A stretch of DNA of 7,501 nucleotides from contig JAJYWM010000002.1 in NCBI GenBank assembly GCA_021791455.1, forward strand, positions 1 to 7,501. The letters run 5' to 3'. Under the pieces are notes generated by a model, which was not told the DNA's origin, did not search any database, and saw only the letters and a program-made list of their open reading frames with translations. The DNA comes from a bacterium. Its GTDB lineage: Bacteria; Chloroflexota; Dormibacteria; UBA8260; Bog-877. A program made the position numbers and the translations under genes. Shown piece by piece: positions 1 through 6,046 of this stretch. Numbering within the stretch: position 1 is the first letter of the stretch; each line of letters starts with the position of its first letter.

Positions 1-31
1 CGCGGGTAACTGAAGCACCAGAGTACAGCGA

Positions 32-37
32 TATACT
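32..37 (+). promoter_or_regulatory. Candidate -10 box for the tRNA-Gly gene
   Basis: TATACT matches the sigma70 -10 consensus at five of six positions and ends 11 bases before the mature tRNA 5' end, so transcription would begin about 5 bases upstream of the tRNA. The best -35 partner is CTGAAG at 10-15 (16-bp spacer), which shares only the central TGA with TTGACA. An AT-rich hexamer at this spot in such GC-rich DNA supports the call, but the weak -35 keeps it tentative. Confidence 0.4.
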
Positions 38-48
38 CGGCTCGTCGG

Positions 49-124
49 GCGGGAGTAGCTCAGTTGGCAGAGCGTCTGCTTCCCAAGCAGAAGGTCGCCG
101 GTTCGAACCCGGTCTCCCGCTCCA
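49..124 (+). tRNA. trnG: tRNA-Gly (anticodon CCC)
   Basis: A complete cloverleaf is visible. The 7-bp acceptor stem pairs GCGGGAG (49-55) with CTCCCGC (114-120). There is a D arm with AGCTCAGTTGGCAGAGC, an anticodon stem TCTGC/GCAGA around the loop TTCCCAA, a short variable loop, and a T arm with loop TTCGAAC. The anticodon at the middle of the loop is CCC, which reads the glycine codon GGG. The discriminator base is T121 and the CCA end is encoded at 122-124. The overall sequence looks like a standard bacterial tRNA-Gly(CCC). It stands alone here, with no second tRNA in the 48 bases upstream. Confidence 0.96.
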
Positions 125-126
125 AA

Positions 127-207
127 GCGGGCTTTCAGGGTCGCCAGCGGCATTCAGCGATGCCGTCAGGATAGGGCACCCCTACGTGATCTGGACTGAA
201 AGCCCGC
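127..207. repeat. 12-bp perfect inverted repeat with a nested hairpin, just after the tRNA
   Basis: GCGGGCTTTCAG (127-138) is exactly repeated in inverse as CTGAAAGCCCGC (196-207). Within the 57-base spacer there is a second hairpin, CGGCAT (148-153) / ATGCCG (160-165), with a 6-base loop. The outer arm begins 3 bases after the tRNA CCA. There is no U-run, so this is not a textbook intrinsic terminator. It may fold as a branched trailer structure that ends or processes the tRNA transcript, or be an unrelated repeat element. The pairing is seen; the role is inferred. Confidence 0.5.
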
Positions 208-423
208 CACCAAACGGCCCGCTAGGCGGCCGCTCGGCTCCATGCGATGAGCCAAGCCCCCGATGGCGGCGCGCGCGCGGGACAGAGCCGAGGCGACGCA
301 GAGCGAGTGCTGGAAGGGGAGCTTCAGCAGTGAGACTCTCAGCATGTGTGGGCCGGGCATCGGTGGGTGCGGGTAGAAGCTCTCGGGGCCAGTCGGGTCC
401 CGTTCTGGGCAGCCAGCCCGCGC

Positions 424-448
424 ACGCTGCACCATGACGGTGCAGCGT
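424..448. repeat. 10-bp perfect hairpin with a 5-base loop
   Basis: ACGCTGCACC (424-433) pairs with GGTGCAGCGT (439-448) around the loop ATGAC. This is the strongest short hairpin in the window. No T-run follows on either strand. It lies about 115 bases beyond the tag stop and 300 bases beyond the tRNA, so it could be a bidirectional transcription barrier, an operator-like dyad or part of a small RNA. Confidence 0.5.
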
Positions 449-521
449 CCGGACGACGACGTCAAACGGCGGGCACTTGACCCCGGGTAAGCGGCTGCGC
501 CGTCCCCTCCGAGCTCAGCTG

Positions 522-543
522 ACTCGGGTTCTGCCTCCCGAGT
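522..543 (-). terminator. Candidate hairpin terminator of tag
   Basis: ACTCGGG (522-528) pairs perfectly with CCCGAGT (537-543) around an 8-base loop. On the minus strand the hairpin begins 20 bases after the tag stop codon, the usual place for a terminator. It lacks a downstream U-tract, so if it works it is of the U-poor kind proposed for high-GC bacteria, or it simply protects the mRNA 3' end. Confidence 0.35.
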
Positions 544-563
544 GCCTGGCAGTTGCAGCGACC

Positions 564-1181
564 TCATCGGGGGCGGCTGAATGCCAGCCTCTCTCGTTCG
601 ACATCGGGCCTGACGAAGCAATCCCGAAGGTGGTCGTTGACCAGGCCCAGCGCCTGCATCAAAGCGTAGGCTGTGGTCGGCCCCACGAACCTGAACCCCC
701 GACGACGAAGCTCGCTGGCTAGGGCCCTGGAGGAAGCGGTGACCCCGGGGACATCGCCAGGGTCCTTGGGAGCGCGCTGCGGGGCGGGCTCGAAGCTCCA
801 GCAGAGTGCGGCCAGTGATTCTCCCGCCTGATGGAGCTTTACAGTGGCGCGAGCATTGTCCACGGCCGCCTCGATCTTCCCCCGGTGGCGTACGATTCCT
901 GGGTCGGCCAGCATGCGTTCGACATCGGAAGGACGGAAGTTGGCCAGTATGTCCGGCTCAAAGCCCGCGAAAGCACGCCTGAAGGCATCCCGCTTGCGCA
1001 GGATTGTGAGCCAGGACAGCCCGCTCTGAAAGCCCTCCAAGCAGAGCCGCTCAAAGACCAGGACCTCTTCGCCGGTGGGCCTTCCCCATTCTCGATCGTG
1101 GTAGAGCTGGTAGTCGGCGGGGGCGGCCCCCCAAGGGCACCGTACGACCCCGTCTGAGTCCACCACGCGCTGTTCACGCAT
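564..1181 (-). CDS. tag: DNA-3-methyladenine glycosylase I (Tag)
   Basis: A base-excision repair enzyme of the cytoplasm that removes N3-methyladenine from alkylated DNA, leaving an abasic site. The 205-residue product covers the whole Tag family (E. coli Tag is about 187 residues). Near the N-terminus it has CPWG, YHDREWG and the block LEGFQSGLSWLTILRKR, and near the C-terminus RRGFRFVGPTTAYALMQA and LVNDHLRDC. The zinc snap of Tag is intact as Cys15, His28, His184 and Cys188. Glu49 in LEGFQ and Trp57 match the substrate-pocket Glu38 and Trp46 of the E. coli enzyme. The chosen ATG (1179-1181) gives 11 residues more before the first zinc Cys than in E. coli, and its ribosome site is weak, so an internal GTG (residue 6 or 7) is possible. 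It is divergent from the M50-like gene and shows no functional link to the ligase cluster. Confidence 0.95.
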   Translation of the reverse strand: MREQRVVDSDGVVRCPWGAAPADYQLYHDREWGRPTGEEVLVFERLCLEGFQSGLSWLTILRKRDAFRRAFAGFEPDILANFRPSDVERMLADPGIVRHRGKIEAAVDNARATVKLHQAGESLAALCWSFEPAPQRAPKDPGDVPGVTASSRALASELRRRGFRFVGPTTAYALMQALGLVNDHLRDCFVRPDVERERLAFSRPR

Positions 1182-1319
1182 CTGCCGAGTATGGGCGCCC
1201 CCCGGAACGGGCGTCAGCTCTCGAGTGAGATCACGGCTGCCTCCGACTCACCGGCGTTCTAGGATCGGAGTGGGCAGGGGCGGGCTCAACGACGGTGGTG
1301 ATAGCGAGGTTGTGGAAAC

Positions 1320-1754
1320 ATGATCATCGTCTGGCTGACCCTGGCGGTTGCCCTGGTGGTCCACGAAGGATCGCACTACCTACTGCTGCGCCTTGCCGGC
1401 CTGGACCCGAAACCTTCCTTTCACTTCCCCGGCCTCGGTTGGAAGTTTCACACCCAGGGGGCCACATCCAGACAGCTGGTAGACATCTGGCTCGTAGGCC
1501 CGATCATGGAGGCCCTGGTGTGGGCCGGTTCCGCCCTGCTCTTCCCGACTTGGGCGTGGGAACTGCTGCTGGTGATGGTGGTGGAGATGGCGACCAACCT
1601 GCTGCTGCCCGGCAGCGACGGCCGACGCGCGCTGCGCCTGCTTCGGCCCGGGCCGACCATTTCCACCATCACCGGCTTGTCCCCTGAGGCCTGTGAGACC
1701 GGTGCCGGGGCGGCCGTCTCAGATGCACCCCAGGAGCGCTTCGCCGAGCGCTGA
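1320..1754 (+). CDS. Minimal M50 (site-2 protease-like) membrane metalloprotease
   Basis: Product of 144 residues with three likely membrane helices (about 2-25, 53-75 and 78-97) and a polar C-terminal tail of about 40 residues. The first helix carries HEGSH (15-19), the HExxH zinc motif. The second contains VGP (59-61), like the GP motif of M50 proteins. The third ends in NLLLPGSDGRRAL (93-105), which resembles the NxxPxxxLDG motif whose Asp (here D100) is the third zinc ligand. These are the signature elements, in order, of intramembrane site-2 proteases, so I infer a zinc peptidase acting within the membrane. It is much shorter than typical M50 proteins and has no PDZ or CBS domain. The ATG is the only good start: an in-frame stop lies at 1302-1304, and GAGG (1306-1309) provides a ribosome site with a rather long gap. 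The substrate is unknown. An M50-like protein without catalysis is the alternative. Confidence 0.75.
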   Translation: MIIVWLTLAVALVVHEGSHYLLLRLAGLDPKPSFHFPGLGWKFHTQGATSRQLVDIWLVGPIMEALVWAGSALLFPTWAWELLLVMVVEMATNLLLPGSDGRRALRLLRPGPTISTITGLSPEACETGAGAAVSDAPQERFAER

Positions 1755-1767
1755 TTTCGTCTGGCTC

Positions 1768-1796
1768 TTGTCAGACCTGCCACCTATCCCTATGGT
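1768..1796 (+). promoter_or_regulatory. Candidate sigma70-type promoter of the ligase operon
   Basis: TTGTCA (1768-1773, five of six consensus bases) and TATGGT (1791-1796, four of six) are separated by exactly 17 bases. Transcription would start near 1803, leaving a leader of about 55 bases before the first ligase gene. The site lies in the 104-base gap after the M50-like gene, so the ligase operon could be transcribed on its own. The match is by eye and no start site is known. Confidence 0.45.
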
Positions 1797-1827
1797 GGGG
1801 GCAGGGCGACCCCGCGAACCTCTCTCG

Positions 1828-1845
1828 GGGCCGCGACAGCGGCTC
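1828..1845 (+). promoter_or_regulatory. Leader hairpin just before the ligase-operon ribosome site
   Basis: GCCGC (1830-1834) pairs with GCGGC (1839-1843) around the tetraloop GACA, and can be lengthened outward by one G-T and one G-C pair. Its 3' side ends 3 bases before the GGAGGGG Shine-Dalgarno sequence. It could modulate ribosome access or mRNA stability. In GC-rich DNA such a stem can also arise by chance. Confidence 0.3.
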
Positions 1846-1848
1846 TTC

Positions 1849-1855
1849 GGAGGGG
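1849..1855 (+). promoter_or_regulatory. Strong Shine-Dalgarno site of the first ligase gene
   Basis: GGAGGGG lies 3 bases before the ATG at 1859 (core GGAGG with a 5-base gap) and fixes that start codon. Confidence 0.7.
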
Positions 1856-1858
1856 TGC

Positions 1859-2797
1859 ATGGCGGCCAAGGTGGGTCTTCTGGTGGGCGCGGAAAACACC
1901 TTTCCCGCCCCCTTCATCGATCTGGTCAACGAGCGCGGTCGCCAGTTGCATGTGTCCGCGGAGCTGGTCCGGTTGGGCGGCGCCCGTGAGGTTGAGGATC
2001 CCCCCCGGTATCAGGTGATAGTTGACCGGATCTCCCATGAGGTCCCGTTCTACCGGGCCTACCTGAAGAGCGCCTCGCTGCTGGGCACGGTGGTAATCAA
2101 TGACCCCTTCTGGTGGGAGGCGGATGAGAAGTTCTTCGAATGCACCCTGGCGCGCCGCCTGGGGGTTGCCGTGCCCCGCACCGTGGTCCTGCCCAACAAG
2201 GAGTACATCCCCTACATCGACCCCGCGCGGTCGCTGCGCAACCTGGAGTATCCCCTGGACTGGGACGGCATCCTGCGCTACACGGGGCTCCCCGCCGTGC
2301 TCAAGCCGAACACGGGAGGTGGCTGGCGCGATGTCTACATGGTCGACTCCAAGGAGGAGCTGATCCGCGCCTACGACCAGACCGGTACCAAGACCATGAT
2401 CCTGCAGGAGAGGATCCAATGGGATGACTATCTGCGCTGCGTCGTGATCGGTGACCAGGTGCTGGTTTTCCGCTACGACCCGACGAAATCCTTCACGGAA
2501 CGCTACGTGACCGATTCGCCACCTAACCCCGGACTCACCGCCCTCGCCCAGGAGCAGGCCCTGACGCTGACCCGGGCCTTGGGCTACGACATGGACACGG
2601 TGGAGTTCGCGGTCCGCGATGGGGTGCTCTACGCCATCGACTTCCTCAACCCCGCCCCCGACTTCGACAGCTTCTCCATCAAGGACGCTGGATTCGAGTG
2701 GGTCCTGGATCGCATGAGCCAGCTGGTGCTGCGCTATGCGACCGGTGAGATCTCGCCTCCCTGGAAGGGCGCCCATCTTTGGTGGCGGCACGTGTGA
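1859..2797 (+). CDS. RimK-like ATP-grasp carboxylate-amine ligase
   Basis: A 312-residue cytoplasmic protein of the ATP-grasp superfamily, whose members use ATP to activate a carboxylate as an acyl phosphate and join it to an amine or thiol. The N-terminal third begins with a Rossmann-like strand (VGLLVG, 5-10) as a pre-ATP-grasp domain and includes DPFWWEADEKFF (82-93) and RNLEYPLDW (127-135). The ATP site shows Lys149 in VLKP, the glycine-rich loop NTGGGWRDVY (151-160), the hinge ILQERI with Glu184, and the metal-binding end region with Asp246, Asp261 and Asn264 in IDFLNP. The usual final Glu is replaced by Asp261, a conservative change. The GGGWRDVY-type loop recalls a group of uncharacterised RimK-like proteins often found with esterase and ligase genes (from memory). 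It is the first gene of a three-gene operon; its TGA is overlapped by the next GTG start. Its substrates cannot be read from the sequence. Confidence 0.85.
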   Translation: MAAKVGLLVGAENTFPAPFIDLVNERGRQLHVSAELVRLGGAREVEDPPRYQVIVDRISHEVPFYRAYLKSASLLGTVVINDPFWWEADEKFFECTLARRLGVAVPRTVVLPNKEYIPYIDPARSLRNLEYPLDWDGILRYTGLPAVLKPNTGGGWRDVYMVDSKEELIRAYDQTGTKTMILQERIQWDDYLRCVVIGDQVLVFRYDPTKSFTERYVTDSPPNPGLTALAQEQALTLTRALGYDMDTVEFAVRDGVLYAIDFLNPAPDFDSFSIKDAGFEWVLDRMSQLVLRYATGEISPPWKGAHLWWRHV

Positions 2798-4149
2798 ACC
2801 AGGCGCTGGCCGCGCGGGAGGCCTTCGACCGGCTGCTGGAGGATGACTCACTGCTGACCGAGAGCAGAGAGTTTCTCCAGCAGGGGCAACACGAAAGGGG
2901 GCTCTACTTCGGGTCCCATCCGCTCTGTGTCGCTCTGCGTCCCGAGTTCTTGACCCAAGAGCAGTACCGCGAAGCAAGCCGGGCCGCCCAGGTCATCTGG
3001 GGAGCACTGGACCGTTTGGAACGAACGCTCCTCACGGACCAGACCATCCGCGACGAACTCGACATGGACCCTATGGAGGAACGACTTGCCCTGGTGGACC
3101 CCGGTTACCGGCCCTCCTCTCCAGGCTCGCGGCTGGACAGCTTCGCGGCCGAGCGCATCGCCTACGTCGAGTACAACGCCGAGTCGCCTGCGGGGATGGC
3201 CTACGGCGAGGAATTGAGCCGAATCTTCTGGGACCTGCCCCTCATCCAGGAGCTTAGGATGAGCTATCGCCTGCGTCCCCTGGTCTGTCGAGATCGTCAG
3301 CTGCAGGTGATGCTGCGCGCCTTCTCGGCTTGGAGTGGCAGCGGAGAAGTGCCGGTGGTTGCGATCGTCGACTGGCCCAACCTCCCAACCCTGAGGGAGT
3401 TCGAGCTCTTCCGCGAGTCCTTCGAGCGCCAGGGGGTCACCACGATAATCTGCGAGCCAGCGGAGCTGGAATACTCAAAGGGTGTCCTGAGGGGGCCCGA
3501 AGGAACCGCCATCAACCTGGTCTACCGGCGGGTCCTGGAGACCGAGCTGCTGGCGCGGGAGGGTGCCTGGGAGCAGCTCTGCGCCGCCTATCTGGACCAC
3601 AAGGTGTGTTTGGTGAACTCATTTCGGGCCAAGCTTCTGCACAAGAAGATGAGCCTGGCGCTGTTGTCGGACGAACGCTACTGGAGCCTGTACACGCCCT
3701 CGCAAAGGGTTGCCATCCGGGCCCATGTCCCCTGGACCCGCAAGGTACGGCCCGGGCCGAGTTCTCGTGATGGAGCCCAGATCACTGACCTTGTCGACTA
3801 CGTGGTGGCCCACCGCTCTGAGATGGTTCTCAAGCCCAACGACGAGTACGGTGGCAAAGGGGTGGTCTTGGGCTGGACCGTGGACCAATTTGAGTGGGAG
3901 CAGACGGTGGCGGTGGCGCTCACGCAGTCATATGTCGTTCAGGCCGCTGTGGACGTGCCGAGGGACTCGTATCCGGTCGTGATGGGCAACGAGGTGGAGA
4001 TGCTCAGGCTATCGCGGGACATGGACCCCTACCTCTTCGACGGCAAGGTGGGCGGCCTCTTGGTCCGGCTCTCCTCCTCCGCCCTGCTCAATCTGACGGC
4101 GGGGGCGGGCAGTGTGGTCCCGGCATTTCTGGTGGAGGGCGAGTTGTGA
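2794..4149 (+). CDS. Circularly permuted ATP-grasp-like ligase (glutathionylspermidine-synthase-like)
   Basis: A 451-residue protein that I assign to the permuted ATP-grasp ligases (the CP-ATP-grasp / GspS type), whose known members form amide bonds with ATP. The metal-binding part comes early: YVEYNAESPAG (124-134, with Glu126 and Asn128). It is followed by INLVYRRVLETEL (240-252), like the YRR segment of the family, then LVNSFRAKLLHKKMSLALL (273-291). The nucleotide-binding half comes last, with Lys347 in VLKPN, the loop EYGGKGV (351-357) and NLTAGAGS near the C-terminus. The hinge reads YVVQAAV (380-386), where the related first ligase has a Glu (LQERI), so ATP binding may differ. I chose the GTG at 2794 because it overlaps the previous stop as GTGA; TTG 2779 and GTG 2782 are alternatives that add up to 5 residues. 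A distinct or partly degenerate ligase remains possible. Confidence 0.75.
   Translation: MNQALAAREAFDRLLEDDSLLTESREFLQQGQHERGLYFGSHPLCVALRPEFLTQEQYREASRAAQVIWGALDRLERTLLTDQTIRDELDMDPMEERLALVDPGYRPSSPGSRLDSFAAERIAYVEYNAESPAGMAYGEELSRIFWDLPLIQELRMSYRLRPLVCRDRQLQVMLRAFSAWSGSGEVPVVAIVDWPNLPTLREFELFRESFERQGVTTIICEPAELEYSKGVLRGPEGTAINLVYRRVLETELLAREGAWEQLCAAYLDHKVCLVNSFRAKLLHKKMSLALLSDERYWSLYTPSQRVAIRAHVPWTRKVRPGPSSRDGAQITDLVDYVVAHRSEMVLKPNDEYGGKGVVLGWTVDQFEWEQTVAVALTQSYVVQAAVDVPRDSYPVVMGNEVEMLRLSRDMDPYLFDGKVGGLLVRLSSSALLNLTAGAGSVVPAFLVEGEL
4134..4139 (+). promoter_or_regulatory. Shine-Dalgarno site of the YbdK-type gene
   Basis: GGAGGG inside the end of the preceding gene, 6 bases before the GTG at 4146. 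It decides this start against upstream in-frame codons, which would add non-homologous sequence. Confidence 0.65.
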
Positions 4150-5294
4150 CTTCCGAATGGTTCACGATGGGGGTGGAGGAGGAGTTCCAGATCATAGACC
4201 GGCAAGGACAGCTCCGGTCCCACATCGAGACGCTCCTGGCCGAGGCTGCGCCGCTCTTGGGTGAGGACGTCAAGGCGGAGATGCTGCAGTCGGTGGTGGA
4301 GGTTGCCACCCCCGTGTGCCAGGACGTGCACGAGGTGCGCCGCCATGTGATCCGCCTGCGGGGCGCCGTCGCCGACCTGCTCGCGCCTTTTGATCTGCGC
4401 ATCGCTTCAGCGGGCACCCACCCGTTCGCCAACTGGCACGAGCAACAGGTCACCGCTCTCGAGCGCTACAAGATGCTCGAGGAGGAGATGCAGGACGTGA
4501 TCCGCGAACTGCTCATCTTCGGGATGCACGTCCACGTCGCGATCCCGGACCCCGAGCTGCGCGTGGAGGTGGCCAACGAGGCGCGCTACTTCCTGCCCCA
4601 CCTGCTTGCCCTGTCCACCTCCTCGCCATTTTGGATGGGCCGAGACACCGGTCTCAAGAGCTATCGCAGTGTGGTTTGGTCACGATTTCCCCGCACCGGG
4701 ATCCCCCCGGAGTTCTCCTGCTACGACGAGTTTGAGAACTACACCGACCTGCTGGTGCGCACCGGCTGCATCGACAATGGCAAGAAGGTCTGGTGGGACC
4801 TGCGCCCGCACTGCCTCTATCCAACCCTCGAATTTCGCATTTGCGACGCCGCGACCACGGTTGACGAGGTGGTCTGCCTGGCCGGTCTCATCCAGGCGAT
4901 CTGCGCCAAGCTGGTCAAGCTGCGGAGGTCCAATCTCGGCTTCCGCAAGTACCAGCCCAATCTCATCGCCGAGAACAAGTGGCGGGCGCTGCGTCACGGC
5001 CTGGATGGGAAGCTGATCGACTTCGGGAAGGGGGAGGAGGTGCCGATGCGGCAGCTGGCCCTCGAGCTGCTGGAGTTTGTCGACGACGTTGTCGACCAGC
5101 TGGGTTCCCGCAAGGACGTCGATTATCTTCATGAGATCCTGGCCGGAGGGACCAGCGCGGATCGGCAACTTCGCTGCTACCGGGCGACCGGCTCCCACCA
5201 GGCAGTCGTTGAGCTGCTGGCTCGGGAGACCGTGGCAGGTGTTCCCCACAGCGGTTCCGTGGAGCGCTCTCTGGGGACGCTCTTCCCCGACTGA
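4146..5294 (+). CDS. YbdK-family (GCS2) carboxylate-amine ligase
   Basis: A 382-residue enzyme of the glutamate-cysteine ligase family 2, close to the length of E. coli YbdK (372 residues). YbdK has weak gamma-glutamylcysteine ligase activity, but the natural substrates of most relatives are unknown. The family blocks appear in order: MGVEEEFQIID (8-18), VVEVATPVC (50-58), GTHPFANW (90-97), MHVHVAIPD (127-135), LLALSTSSPFWMGRDTG (153-169), then WWDLRP and LEFRICDAATTVDE further on. The acidic and His residues of the glutamine-synthetase-like metal and ATP site are therefore present. GTG 4146 overlaps the previous TGA as GTGA and is the best start, since the protein then begins directly with the conserved region. 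The open frame extends further upstream to 3894, but that part lies inside the preceding gene. It ends 11 bases from the stop of the convergent esterase. I infer that it adds an amino acid or thiol to a product shared with the two ATP-grasp enzymes. Confidence 0.93.
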   Translation: MTSEWFTMGVEEEFQIIDRQGQLRSHIETLLAEAAPLLGEDVKAEMLQSVVEVATPVCQDVHEVRRHVIRLRGAVADLLAPFDLRIASAGTHPFANWHEQQVTALERYKMLEEEMQDVIRELLIFGMHVHVAIPDPELRVEVANEARYFLPHLLALSTSSPFWMGRDTGLKSYRSVVWSRFPRTGIPPEFSCYDEFENYTDLLVRTGCIDNGKKVWWDLRPHCLYPTLEFRICDAATTVDEVVCLAGLIQAICAKLVKLRRSNLGFRKYQPNLIAENKWRALRHGLDGKLIDFGKGEEVPMRQLALELLEFVDDVVDQLGSRKDVDYLHEILAGGTSADRQLRCYRATGSHQAVVELLARETVAGVPHSGSVERSLGTLFPD

Positions 5295-5305
5295 GGCCCG
5301 GTAGG

Positions 5306-6046
5306 TCAGCAGAAGCGGGGCAGATGGTGCGCCAGCTGGCTGCGCCAGGAGGGCCAGTCATGGGGGACATCCCAGCCCCAGAGATCCAGCTCGTGGGGGA
5401 TTCCCTTCTCTTCGAGCAGACGCGCGAAGGCCCGTGTCGACTGCAGCGCTCCGGTGGTGTCCTCCCACATGCCCTGGCCGCAAACCAGGTGCAATCTGGC
5501 GCGGCCCCGCAGCCACTCCAGATGGCCGCCCTCCATGTTGGCCAGATAGTCCATCGGGTTGTTGAAGTAGGCCTCCGTCCCCCTTTCCCACCCGCCCCCC
5601 ACCACAGAAACGTCGTACACCCCCGAGAGGCAGAGCGCCAGCGGGAATAGGTCCGCCCGCTTGAGGCAGAAGTTGGCGGCGTGGTAGGCGCCGAAACTGC
5701 ATCCCACCAGGCCGATGTCCATCTCTCCGCGGCAGTCCCGGTGAATCGCGGGCACCAGGTGGTTGACCACCCAATCCTCGAACCTGCCGTGACTCCTTGC
5801 CCGGTCCTCCAGGGATAGGCTTGGATTCCTCCATGATGCCTGGTCGAAGCTGTCGACGCAGTAGAGCTTGACTCGGCCGGCGTCGAGCAGTGGGCTCAGC
5901 GCGTCCAGCATGCCCCTCTCCTCAAAGTCCAAGGCGCGCCCCATGTCCGTCGGGAACACGATCATGGGCCGTCCATAGTGGCCGTAGGCCATGACGTTGC
6001 CGGGCCCGGCTCCCGGAGATTCGATCACCCAATGCTCACGACGCAT
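5306..6046 (-). CDS. Alpha/beta-hydrolase esterase (COG4947-like)
   Basis: A 246-residue serine hydrolase with no signal peptide or membrane helix, so probably cytoplasmic. The nucleophile elbow is GCSFGAYHA with Ser117, and the catalytic His is His229 in DVPHDWPSW. Asp197 in GMWEDT is a possible acid, though this is less certain. The start of the protein (HWVIESPG, then YGHYGRPMIVFPTDMG) and the ending are typical of compact esterases of the putative esterase / esterase D-like group, which cleave esters of unknown natural substrates. I chose the ATG at 6044-6046 because GGGGAGGA lies 5 bases before it; the longer frame to 6142 reads into the upstream gene without homology. The start overlaps the end of the Fes-like gene by 11 bases, so the two are likely co-translated. 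It is the last gene of the minus-strand operon. Confidence 0.88.
   Translation of the reverse strand: MRREHWVIESPGAGPGNVMAYGHYGRPMIVFPTDMGRALDFEERGMLDALSPLLDAGRVKLYCVDSFDQASWRNPSLSLEDRARSHGRFEDWVVNHLVPAIHRDCRGEMDIGLVGCSFGAYHAANFCLKRADLFPLALCLSGVYDVSVVGGGWERGTEAYFNNPMDYLANMEGGHLEWLRGRARLHLVCGQGMWEDTTGALQSTRAFARLLEEKGIPHELDLWGWDVPHDWPSWRSQLAHHLPRFC

Larger units (their letters stand above)
125..563. other. Gene-free stretch between tRNA-Gly and tag
   Basis: About 440 bases without a convincing gene. Open frames exist on both strands (186-437 plus, 166-621 minus), but their translations are rich in Arg, Ser, Pro and Gly with no domain-like pattern and no good ribosome site, which is typical of chance frames in GC-rich DNA. 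The stretch does hold three perfect inverted repeats, listed separately: 127-138/196-207, 424-448 and 522-543. It probably contains the tRNA 3' trailer and the 3' end of the tag transcript. An unrecognised small RNA or a decayed gene cannot be excluded. Confidence 0.6.

Noticed and set aside
1..20. Sequence ending GCACCA as the tail of a preceding tRNA
   Set aside because: No T-loop (TTCGAA-like) or acceptor pairing is visible before it.
166..621. Open frame of 151 codons on the minus strand in the tRNA-tag gap
   Set aside because: Low-complexity Arg/Ser/Pro-rich composition, overlap with the end of tag, and no ribosome site.
1260..1265. TAGGAT as -10 box for the M50-like gene
   Set aside because: No acceptable -35 hexamer at 16-18 bases upstream, so it was not called.
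1759..1776. Hairpin GTCTG/CAGAC as terminator of the M50-like gene
   Set aside because: Only 5 bp, loop of 8 bases, no T-run, and it overlaps the candidate -35 box.
1790..2977. Long open frame of 395 codons on the minus strand, antisense to the first ATP-grasp gene
   Set aside because: Its translation has no family motifs, while the plus strand shows a complete ATP-grasp with a strong ribosome site. Long antisense frames are common in GC-rich genes.
3894..4145. N-terminal extension of the YbdK-type gene
   Set aside because: It overlaps the permuted ATP-grasp gene in another frame; the conserved YbdK start (GVEEEF) follows the GTG at 4146 at the expected distance.
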